Source: Actinomyces sp. (GTDB lineage Bacteria; Actinomycetota; Acidimicrobiia; Acidimicrobiales; Aldehydirespiratoraceae). From it: a stretch of DNA of 12,043 bases. A model generated the notes under the pieces. That model was not told the DNA's origin. It saw only the letters and a program-made list of their open reading frames with translations, and did no database searches. The stretch is from assembly GCA_003697065.1 (NCBI GenBank), contig RFFY01000742.1, positions 1 to 12,043 on the forward strand, in the 5' to 3' direction. How positions within the stretch are numbered: the stretch's first letter is position 1; every line of letters starts with the position of its first letter. Positions 1 to 5,574 of the stretch are shown piece by piece. Position numbers and translations under genes: made by a program.

Positions 1-1003
1 CGGCGAACGCCCAGGCCAGGCCCTCGCCGGGAAGCTCCCCGGCCAGGCGCAGGGACCATCCCGTGTCGGGCTCGTCGGCGTCCCACAGCCACCAGCGGGC
101 CCGGGCCACGGCAGCGCCCAGTTCCGCCGGATCGGGAGGCCACGCGGTGTCGGTGACGGCGGCTGCCACCCACCAGGCCTCGAAGCGCCCCCACGCCGCG
201 CCCCGCCGCCGTCCGTGGGCCCCGCCCGACGCCGCCGCCCAGGCCAGGTGGGCGAGGGCCGTCGCGGGATCGGCCTCGACGAGTCGGACCCGCCGGGGTC
301 CGAGCGCCCCGACGGCGTCGACGACGCCGCCGGCGACCACGACGGCCTCGGCCCGCCCGTTGGAGTCCGTGACCCAGTGGCGCACGGCGCCGACGAGGGC
401 CTCGACGGTGTCGGGGTCGTCGACGCGCTCGCCCCGACGGGTCGTCACGGGGGTGGCGGACCCGGCGGGACGGTCCGGGCGCGGGGCGTCGACGCCGTGG
501 GTGTCGTAGGTGGCGACGGGCCAGGCCGGTTCCCACGCGGCCTGCTCCGCCGGGATGTCGAAGACGTCGACGACGAGGTCGGCGACCGGGCCCGGGTCGG
601 CGGGATCGTCGCCGCGTAGGGCCCGCTCGTGGACGACGAGGGTCGCGGCGGGGCCGGGGCGCAGGTGGGGGACCAGCTCCCCCAGGGTGTGGCGGTCGGC
701 GATCACCTCGGTGAGGGGGCCAGGGCCGAAGCGGTCGTCGCCGTCGAGGGCGCGGACGGCCGCCGGGGCCGGCGCCTCGAGTGCCAGGCGGTGGTGGGCG
801 TGGGTGGCGGCGGGCCAGAGCTGGCGGCCGCGTTCGTGGGCGGCCCGGGCGGCGGCGGCCAGGGCCTCGAGTTCGGGCCAGGCACCGGCGTCGGCGAGGC
901 GGTCGACCCAGCGGAGCAGTTCGTCGAGGTCCCCGGCGTCGACGGCGGCCCGCCACCCGGGTGGCGCGGGGTCCCGCTCGTGGGAGGTCACACCAGGGGC
1001 CAT
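1..1003 (-). CDS. Uncharacterised actinobacterial protein, 3' end cut by window edge
   Basis: I do not recognise this protein. An open frame on the minus strand runs from ATG at 1003 to the left edge, about 334 codons with no stop and strong G/C third positions, so it is clearly coding. The product is soluble-looking, rich in Ala, Asp and Trp, with no signal peptide or membrane segment. The N-terminal half (residues about 20-75) looks helical. A Trp-rich, small-residue stretch near residues 255-300 (AHLAWAAASGG, then RFEAWWVAAA) is probably the conserved core. The ATG start overlaps the upstream kinase-like gene by 16 bases. GTG at 991 is an alternative that would give a 4-base GTGA overlap with that gene's stop. 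Either way it is the last visible gene of the phosphatase-DUF3090-SCO1664 operon and is probably translationally coupled. In mycobacteria this neighbourhood leads towards cysQ and mshC; this protein is neither. Confidence 0.7.
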   Translation of the reverse strand, partial: MAPGVTSHERDPAPPGWRAAVDAGDLDELLRWVDRLADAGAWPELEALAAAARAAHERGRQLWPAATHAHHRLALEAPAPAAVRALDGDDRFGPGPLTEVIADRHTLGELVPHLRPGPAATLVVHERALRGDDPADPGPVADLVVDVFDIPAEQAAWEPAWPVATYDTHGVDAPRPDRPAGSATPVTTRRGERVDDPDTVEALVGAVRHWVTDSNGRAEAVVVAGGVVDAVGALGPRRVRLVEADPATALAHLAWAAASGGAHGRRRGAAWGRFEAWWVAAAVTDTAWPPDPAELGAAVARARWWLWDADEPDTGWSLRLAGELPGEGLAWAFA

Positions 1004-1686
1004 GGCCAGCGGCGTCCCGTCGTGTCGACGGGGAACCGTCCCCGGGTCACCAGGGCCCGGGCGCGGGTGCGGACGGCGTCGCGTTCGATGGGGTCGAGCA
1101 GCTCGCCGAGCTCCTCGGGCAGGCCGGTGTCCAGCAGGCGGCACAGGTCGTCGGTCACGTCCCCGGGGAGGGGTTGGTCGGCGAAGTCCCAGATGACGGT
1201 GCGGAGCTTGAACTCGGCGTGGAAGGTGAGACCGTGGTCGATGGCCCAGATGCGACCGGTGTCGTCGACGAGGCAGTGCCCGGACTTGCGGTCGGTGTTG
1301 TTGACGACGACGTCGAAGGCGCAGATGCGCTCGAAGGCGCGCCGGTGGGCGGGTTCGTCGCGCAGGGTGAAGTAGTGGTGGCGGAAGTCGGCGTCGACGA
1401 ACCACTGGAGCGAGCCCGGGCCCAGGGGCAGGTCGTCGCGCACGACGGTCGGGGGGACGAGGTCCCAGCCGAGGGCCCGGTCGAGGACGTGGGCGGCCCT
1501 CTCCCGGCGGTGCAGCCCCGGCGGGAAGTCCCACAGGGGCCGCTCGCCGCGCACGGGCTTGTAGATCGCCCGGTGCTCCCCGTCGAGGGTGACGACGAAG
1601 GTGGCGTTGGAGCTGTCGGCCACCCGGCCGACGAGTTCGACGTCGGCTCCCTCGAGCAGGGCGAGGGCGGCGGTCAGTTCTGGCAC
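988..1686 (-). CDS. SCO1664-family protein (PI3/PI4-kinase-like fold)
   Basis: A protein of about 232 residues of the actinobacterial SCO1664 family, related to phosphatidylinositol 3/4-kinase-like folds (Rv2133c is the likely mycobacterial counterpart). Visible kinase-type features are an ATP-binding lysine in AIYKPVRGE (about K43), a catalytic-loop-like VVNNTDRKSGH (residues 127-137), and a metal-binding DHG in WAIDHGL (D150), equivalent to DFG. The substrate is unknown, and protein or small-molecule phosphorylation is only inferred from the fold. The start is chosen as GTG at 1686, which overlaps the end of DUF3090 by 13 bases; GTG at 1692 is also possible. The open frame continues upstream to 2136, but that part lies inside the DUF3090 gene and is Arg/Pro-rich nonsense. 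It is the third gene of the operon, and its end overlaps the next gene, consistent with coupled translation. The family assignment is firm; the biochemical role is unknown. Confidence 0.85.
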   Translation of the reverse strand: MPELTAALALLEGADVELVGRVADSSNATFVVTLDGEHRAIYKPVRGERPLWDFPPGLHRRERAAHVLDRALGWDLVPPTVVRDDLPLGPGSLQWFVDADFRHHYFTLRDEPAHRRAFERICAFDVVVNNTDRKSGHCLVDDTGRIWAIDHGLTFHAEFKLRTVIWDFADQPLPGDVTDDLCRLLDTGLPEELGELLDPIERDAVRTRARALVTRGRFPVDTTGRRWPWPLV

Positions 1687-2171
1687 GGGCACCAGCCGTC
1701 GGCGGCCGGGTCCAGGGGCCGGGCGCACCAGGGGCAGGGGGCGCGTCCGGCGGCGACGAGGTGGCGGGACCGTTGGATCAGCCCGACGACCTGCTCGCGT
1801 GTGAGCGCCGCCCTCAGAGACGCCGGGGTGGCGTCCTCGTCGGCCTCGTCGGTGACGAGCTCCTCGGCCACGAGCAGAACCCGGTCGACCTCGGCCACGT
1901 AGGCGACACCGAGGGCCCCGACCGCCCAGGCGGCGATGACCGGATCGCGCAGGGTGAGATCGTCGGGAGGATCGCCCACGGGTCGCTCGGGCAGATCGTC
2001 GAGGACCTGGTCGAGGTACTCGGCCAGGGCGGCCACCTGCTGTTTTTCGAGCTTGAGGGTGACGAGACGGTCGTCCTCGCGGCACTGGAGGTAGAAGACC
2101 CGCCGGCCCTTGGGGCCCACCGTGCCGACGGTGCACAGATCCGGGTTCTCGAACAGGAACGACTCAGGCAT
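1674..2171 (-). CDS. DUF3090 family protein
   Basis: A protein of 165 residues, slightly shorter than the usual 180-195 of the actinobacterial DUF3090 family (Rv2134c-like). The start fits the family: an ATG followed by the segment TVGTVGPKGRRVFYLQC, then a helix (LEKQQVAALAEYLDQVL). The C-terminus has four cysteines, CPWC at 146-149 and CPC at 161-163, spaced like a zinc ribbon, as is usual for the family. The function is not established. Consistent linkage to the histidine phosphatase and the SCO1664-type kinase suggests a shared pathway, and proximity to mshC in other actinobacteria has led to guesses about thiol metabolism; that is inference. It lies 45 bases after the phosphatase, with no clear Shine-Dalgarno sequence upstream, and its end overlaps the next start by 13 bases. 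Confidence 0.85.
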   Translation of the reverse strand: MPESFLFENPDLCTVGTVGPKGRRVFYLQCREDDRLVTLKLEKQQVAALAEYLDQVLDDLPERPVGDPPDDLTLRDPVIAAWAVGALGVAYVAEVDRVLLVAEELVTDEADEDATPASLRAALTREQVVGLIQRSRHLVAAGRAPCPWCARPLDPAADGWCPCQN

Positions 2172-2216
2172 CGATGCGGTGCCGGACCGGGGGCGGAGGG
2201 CGGTGGGGGCTCGATC

Positions 2217-2876
2217 TCACGACGGGACCAGACTACGGAGATCGTCGCCGGTGGAGTTGACGGCCAGCACCGTGGGGCCCTCGGGTCCGTAGACGACGGC
2301 CGAGATCGAGCACGGGCCGATGACGATCCGCTGGAACAGGTCGAGTGGGGTCCCCAGGGCCGAGGCCATGACGGCCTTGATGACATCGGCGTGGGACACG
2401 GCGACGATGGCCTCACCGGGATGACGGGCGACGAGGTCGGTGACGGCGGCCAGGCCCCGGGCCTGCATCTCGGCGAAGGACTCCCCGCCGGGGAAGCGGA
2501 AGCTGCTGGGGTGACGTTGCACCGTCCGCCACTCGCGCCGACGACGCAGGTTCGCCAGGCGACGCCCCGTCCACTCGCCGAAGTCGCACTCGATCAGGCC
2601 CCGGTGGCGGCGGACCCGTAGGCCGCACGCCCGGGCGATGGGGGCCGCCGTCTCGCGGGTGCGCTCCATGGGGGAGGCGTACACGGCCCGCACCGTGCCG
2701 AGGGCGGCGATCCGGCGGGCGGCGTCCTCGGCCTGACGGCGGCCCTCCTCGGCGAGGTGCAGACCCGGTGCGCGTCCGGGCAGGACGGCCCCGGTGGTGG
2801 GGGTCCGCCCGTGACGCACCCACAACACGAGGGTGGGGCGGGGGCCGGCGGAACGGGAGGATCGGGTGGGCGCCAT
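2217..2876 (-). CDS. Histidine phosphatase (MSMEG_4193 / Rv2135c-type phosphoglycerate mutase-like)
   Basis: A 219-residue member of the histidine phosphatase superfamily. Catalytic features are all visible: RHG at residues 21-23 with the phospho-accepting H22, R72 in SPMERTRET, acidic E96 in IECDFGEWTG, and the second histidine H162 in VSHADV. The FGEWTGR and FPGGES stretches are typical of the actinobacterial MSMEG_4193 group. It removes phosphate from an unknown small molecule, probably in the cytoplasm since no signal peptide is seen. The start is ATG at 2876; a GTG nine bases upstream (2885) is in frame but lies immediately after the likely -10 element, so I reject it. It is the first gene of the operon with DUF3090 and the SCO1664-type kinase. 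A phosphatase and a kinase-like protein in one operon is suggestive but not proof of opposing activities. Confidence 0.9.
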   Translation of the reverse strand: MAPTRSSRSAGPRPTLVLWVRHGRTPTTGAVLPGRAPGLHLAEEGRRQAEDAARRIAALGTVRAVYASPMERTRETAAPIARACGLRVRRHRGLIECDFGEWTGRRLANLRRRREWRTVQRHPSSFRFPGGESFAEMQARGLAAVTDLVARHPGEAIVAVSHADVIKAVMASALGTPLDLFQRIVIGPCSISAVVYGPEGPTVLAVNSTGDDLRSLVPS

Positions 2877-2885
2877 GGGTCGCAC

Positions 2886-2895
2886 AACCTACCCT
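2886..2895. promoter_or_regulatory. Overlapping divergent -10 elements (phosphatase operon / udgB)
   Basis: On the plus strand TACCCT (2890-2895) stands exactly six bases before the GTG of udgB at 2902. On the minus strand TAGGTT (complement of 2886-2891) stands nine bases before the ATG of the phosphatase at 2876. The two hexamers fit the TANNNT pattern and share the central TA at 2890-2891, so one small symmetric site could serve both directions. No convincing -35 is seen on either side. The spacing implies a leaderless udgB transcript and a leader of only a few bases for the phosphatase. Confidence 0.5.
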
Positions 2896-2901
2896 GCGGG
2901 C

Positions 2902-3579
2902 GTGGACAGGCGGGACGCCCTCGACCGGTTGGCCGACGAGATCGCCGCCTGCCGCGCCTGCCCCCGCCTGGTGGCCTGGCGCGAGCAGGTGGCCGCCGAC
3001 AAGCGCGCTGCCTACCGCCACGAGGACTACTGGGGTCGGGGCGTGCCCGGCTTCGGCGACCCCGACGCCCGTCTCCTCGTACTCGGTCTGGCCCCCGGTG
3101 CCCATGGCGCCAACCGCACGGGGCGGCCCTTCACCGGCGACCGCTCCGGGGAATGGCTGTACCGGGCCCTGTGGCGGGCCGGCTTCGCCAACCAGGCCAC
3201 CTCGGTGTCGCGTGACGACGGGCTCGAACTCACCGACGCCTGGGTCACGTCACCGGTGAAGTGCGTGCCGCCGGCCAACCGTCCCACCGCCGCCGAGCGG
3301 GCGGCGTGCCGACCCTTCCTCGACCGGGAGCTCACCCTCCTCGAGCGCATCCGGGTGGTCGTGGCCCTCGGCGGCTTCGCCTGGGCGGCCGCCTGCGACC
3401 AGTTCGGGTTGCGGCCCCGTCCGCGTTTCGCCCACGGCGCTGAAGCGCGCGTCGAGGGGGATCCGGTCCTGCTCGGCTGCTACCACGTGAGCCAGCAGAA
3501 CACCTTCACCGGACGCCTGACCGAGGCGATGCTCGATGCCGTGTTCGCCCGGGCCCGCGAGCTCGTCGAGACGGGCTGA
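2902..3579 (+). CDS. udgB: Type 5 uracil-DNA glycosylase (UdgB)
   Basis: A family 5 uracil-DNA glycosylase of 225 residues. It removes uracil, and in known members also hypoxanthine and other damaged bases, from DNA to start base-excision repair. The first active-site motif is GLAPGAHGANRTGRPFTGD at residues 62-80. It lacks the acidic or amide water-activating residue of other UDG families, a hallmark of family 5. The second motif is YHVSQQNTFTGRL at 194-206. Four cysteines expected to hold a 4Fe-4S cluster are present: C17, C20, C121 and C136. The start is GTG at 2902 because a TACCCT -10 lies six bases upstream. ATG at 2875 would add nine residues and would overlap the divergent phosphatase start codon, which leaves no room for a promoter. 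High GC content increases cytosine deamination load, and actinobacteria commonly carry this enzyme (Rv1259 in M. tuberculosis). Identity is very secure. Confidence 0.95.
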   Translation: MDRRDALDRLADEIAACRACPRLVAWREQVAADKRAAYRHEDYWGRGVPGFGDPDARLLVLGLAPGAHGANRTGRPFTGDRSGEWLYRALWRAGFANQATSVSRDDGLELTDAWVTSPVKCVPPANRPTAAERAACRPFLDRELTLLERIRVVVALGGFAWAAACDQFGLRPRPRFAHGAEARVEGDPVLLGCYHVSQQNTFTGRLTEAMLDAVFARARELVETG

Positions 3580-3599
3580 GAGTGGGCCCGCTCCGGCCC

Positions 3600-3617
3600 C
3601 GGGGCTCGGTGGCCCCG
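3600..3617 (+). terminator. Possible terminator hairpin after udgB
   Basis: CGGGGC (3600-3605) pairs with GCCCCG (3612-3617) around a six-base loop, 20 bases after the udgB stop. There is no T-tract, as is common in high-GC actinobacteria, so function as a terminator is uncertain. Confidence 0.35.
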
Positions 3618-3677
3618 TGACGGCGGAGGATGAGCGGATCGGCACAGGACGGTGGGTCGCCGTGCTCCCCGGCCGGT

Positions 3678-3720
3678 GGGTCGATCGGATCGAATCGGTC
3701 GGGGTTGGGCCGATCGACCC
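3678..3720. repeat. Perfect 11-base inverted repeat in the udgB / 85-residue gene gap
   Basis: GGGTCGATCGG (3678-3688) and CCGATCGACCC (3710-3720) are exact reverse complements separated by 21 bases. The right arm ends one base before a TTGTGG -35 candidate. The left arm overlaps a direct repeat CGGTGGGTCG seen at 3650-3659 and 3674-3683. It could be an operator for the next gene or a hairpin ending the udgB transcript; the sequence alone does not decide. The rest of the 177-base gap 3580-3756 shows nothing else recognisable. Confidence 0.6.
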
Positions 3721-3750
3721 TTGTGGTCGGGGCGGTGCCTGACCGACTCT
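3721..3750 (+). promoter_or_regulatory. Candidate promoter of the 85-residue gene
   Basis: TTGTGG (3721-3726) as -35, an 18-base spacer, and GACTCT (3745-3750) as a weak -10 six bases before the ATG at 3757. This predicts a leaderless mRNA. The -10 lacks the first T of TANNNT, so it is a weak match. Confidence 0.4.
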
Positions 3751-3756
3751 CGGGAC

Positions 3757-4014
3757 ATGAGCGGTGGACCCTCGAACCCGGCGACGGCCCGACAGCTCCC
3801 GTCGGGCTCGGGCCCCGACCCCGACGGGATGCGGGCCCTGCTGGCCGAGATCGGGCTGCGGCCGAGCGCCACCGCCGTGGCCCCGTTCCGTCACGCCACG
3901 CCCGCCCCCGTCGCCGGCGCCACCGTCTTCGACCTCGACGTGTACCGCTCCACCCGCTGCCGGCGCCTGGCCGCCGTGTTCGGCATGGCCGGCCCCGTCG
4001 CCGAGGCCGGCTAG
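3757..4014 (+). CDS. Small hypothetical protein, 85 residues
   Basis: I do not recognise this protein. Codons are strongly biased to G/C in the third position throughout, which supports a real gene. The N-terminal 24 residues are Ser/Gly/Pro-rich and probably disordered. Residues 25-36 (MRALLAEIGLRP) form a short helix, followed by a Pro/Ala-rich linker. A second structured part is FDLDVYRSTRCRRLAAVFGMAG at about 58-79, whose DVYRSTRCRR stretch is basic. There is no signal peptide, membrane segment or cysteine pair. It stands alone: downstream of udgB, convergent with the methyltransferase gene, and with its own promoter candidate. ATG at 3757 is chosen because the -10-like GACTCT lies six bases upstream; the open frame continues further upstream to 3652 without a better start. 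A regulatory or partner-binding role is possible, but nothing in the sequence shows it. Confidence 0.6.
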   Translation: MSGGPSNPATARQLPSGSGPDPDGMRALLAEIGLRPSATAVAPFRHATPAPVAGATVFDLDVYRSTRCRRLAAVFGMAGPVAEAG

Positions 4015-4023
4015 AGCGACCCC

Positions 4024-4052
4024 GCCCGCCGGCGCCGGGCCCTGGCGCGGGC
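4024..4052. terminator. Possible bidirectional terminator between convergent genes
   Basis: In the 62-base gap between two converging genes, GCCCG plus CGCC (4024-4028, 4033-4036) pair with GGCG plus CGGGC (4044-4052). A four-base bulge and a seven-base loop complete the hairpin. No T-tract follows on either strand. Confidence 0.4.
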
Positions 4053-4076
4053 CGGACGACCGGGCCCGGGGACGGC

Positions 4077-4700
4077 TCAGATGCGCCGGGCCACGACGTG
4101 GGCCTCGTGGCGGCCGTTCGGACGCCAGGCCTCGCTGTGGTGCTCGACCACGAGGACACGTTCGTCGGCGGGACCCGCCACCAGATCCACCAGCTCGCCG
4201 GGATCGACCGTGAACGCCCGCCCCGGCCGTCGGTGGCGTTCGAGGTTGATGCGGGTGGCGACGACGGCGACCAGCGCACCCCCGGGCGCGAGCAGGCGGC
4301 GCAGGTCGGCGAAGAGATCGCGCTGGAGGTAGTGGGCGACGACGATGACGTCCCAGGGGCCGGCGGGGGGCGACTCCCGGGTGAGGTCGCGGACGACTCC
4401 GGTGACGGGGAGGTGGTGGAGGTGGGCGGCCGCCGTCACCAGGTCGACGGCGACGGGTGACACGTCGACCAGGGTGACGTCCCACCCGTCGCGGGCGAAC
4501 GCCACCGCGTCGCCGGACGCGCCGCCGGCCACGTCGAGGAGGCGCCCGGGCGGGGAGGCGGCACCCCGCACGAGCCGGCGGAGCTCGGGGTGTCCGGCGC
4601 CCGGTCCCCTCTCGGACCAGCGCCGGTCCCACCGGGTGCGGTCGTCCTCGGCCGGCGGTCCGCGGCGTCGGTCGCCGTCGGGTGGGTGCGGGTCACCCAT
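4077..4700 (-). CDS. Class I SAM-dependent methyltransferase
   Basis: A 207-residue protein with the Rossmann-type methyltransferase fold of the TehB / Methyltransf_25 kind. The opening RWDRRWSER (residues 23-31) is typical of this group. Motif I is LLDVAGGASGDAVAFA (54-69), where the usual Cys/Gly-rich loop reads GGASGD. Then come the ribose-binding acid in TLVDVS (D79), and WDVIVVAHYLQRDLF (116-130) as motif IV with the adjoining helix. The LLAPGGALVAV strand-turn near residue 140 is also standard. It transfers a methyl group from S-adenosylmethionine to an unknown acceptor, in the cytoplasm. The first 20 residues are disordered and charged. Its ATG lies within the end of the upstream PBP-like gene (8-base overlap, ATGGGTGA), implying coupled translation and a shared role. 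The acceptor cannot be read from the sequence. Confidence 0.85.
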   Translation of the reverse strand: MGDPHPPDGDRRRGPPAEDDRTRWDRRWSERGPGAGHPELRRLVRGAASPPGRLLDVAGGASGDAVAFARDGWDVTLVDVSPVAVDLVTAAAHLHHLPVTGVVRDLTRESPPAGPWDVIVVAHYLQRDLFADLRRLLAPGGALVAVVATRINLERHRRPGRAFTVDPGELVDLVAGPADERVLVVEHHSEAWRPNGRHEAHVVARRI

Positions 4701-5541
4701 CGGGTGTGGTGGCGAGGGCCCCGACCCGGCCCAGGGCCGCCCTGACCTCGGCGACGAGGCTCGCCGTCACGGGCCGGTCACACGAGAGCCGGACCCGCTC
4801 CCACCAGGCGGCGGCGGTGGCCCGGTCGAGCCCGTAGCGGTCCACGACGGTGTCGACGGACGTCGGATCGTCGCAGAAGCGCCGGGCCGCCACGTCGACG
4901 GCGTCGAGCACCGCGGCGATCTCGTCGCCACGTTCGATGAGCACGCGGTCGGCGACGGTCACCACCAAAGCGGGCCAGGGCGTGGGCTGCTCGCCGACGA
5001 GACGGAACTCGCCCGAGCGGACCAGGGGTGCGGTCATGTAGCGGTCCCACAGGAACAGGGCGGCCGCTCCCGACGCCAGGGCGGCGCGCGCACCGGCGAG
5101 ATCGCCGACCACCACGAAGTCGGTGTCGTCGAGGACCCGCCCGTGGCGATGGGCGAGGACGTGGGCCATCAGGTGCGAGCCGCTCCCGTGGCGGCTGACG
5201 GCGAAGCGTCCGTCCCACAGCTCGTCGAGCTCGCCGACGCGGCCGCCGGCGGTGTGCACCCCCCAGTACAGGGGCGTAGTCTGGTAGAGACGGACCGGGG
5301 TGGCGGCGAGGCCGGCGTCGACGGCGGCCACCGCCCCCTCGGTCAACAAGACGGCGAGGTCGAGCTCGCCGGCGGCGAGCGCCGCCGTCATCTGACCCGT
5401 GCCGCCCGACTGTTCGACCGGTTCGAGGGGCGGGATGGACGACCCGCCCCCGGCGGCCACGGCATGCCAGGGGAGGGTGAAGTGCTCGGGCACGAGGCCC
5501 ACCCGCAGGGGAGGGGAAGTGTCGGCGGTGGAGCGGGACAC
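4693..5541 (-). CDS. Cytosolic periplasmic-binding-protein-like protein (Ca3427 type)
   Basis: A 282-residue type 2 periplasmic-binding fold, best matched by memory to the Ca3427-like group related to NMT1/THI5 and SsuA binding proteins. Diagnostic stretches are VGLVPEHF (14-21), the ligand-loop GGTGQM (46-51), GELDLAVLLTEG (58-69), and the hinge-proximal SRHGSGSHLMAHVLA in the middle. There is no signal peptide or lipobox, and no ABC permease or ATPase gene is nearby, so it is probably a cytoplasmic ligand-binding protein or enzyme, not an importer component. The start is GTG at 5541, preceded by a good ribosome binding site (GAGGCGAGG, seven bases upstream). It follows valS by 33 bases, so it is likely co-transcribed with valS, and it overlaps the methyltransferase gene. 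The ligand is unknown; pyrimidine- or sulfonate-like molecules are only analogies. The fold assignment is confident, the subgroup moderately so. Confidence 0.75.
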   Translation of the reverse strand: MSRSTADTSPPLRVGLVPEHFTLPWHAVAAGGGSSIPPLEPVEQSGGTGQMTAALAAGELDLAVLLTEGAVAAVDAGLAATPVRLYQTTPLYWGVHTAGGRVGELDELWDGRFAVSRHGSGSHLMAHVLAHRHGRVLDDTDFVVVGDLAGARAALASGAAALFLWDRYMTAPLVRSGEFRLVGEQPTPWPALVVTVADRVLIERGDEIAAVLDAVDVAARRFCDDPTSVDTVVDRYGLDRATAAAWWERVRLSCDRPVTASLVAEVRAALGRVGALATTPDG

Positions 5542-5574
5542 GTCGGGAGCCTCGCCTCGGCGGTGGGGTGCGGG

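Noticed and set aside
63..1375. Several overlapping plus-strand open frames at the left end
   Set aside because: All are Arg/Ala/Gly-rich shadows of the minus-strand operon genes and contain no recognisable domain.
2875..2901. ATG at 2875 as the udgB start, overlapping the phosphatase ATG in a CCATGG palindrome
   Set aside because: It would leave no promoter space, and the TACCCT element six bases before GTG 2902 gives a better explanation. Not fully excluded.
3617..3742. 41-codon open frame starting with GTG in the gap after udgB
   Set aside because: Third-position G/C bias is weaker than in the neighbours, the inverted and direct repeats account for its GRWV repeats, and there is no ribosome binding site.
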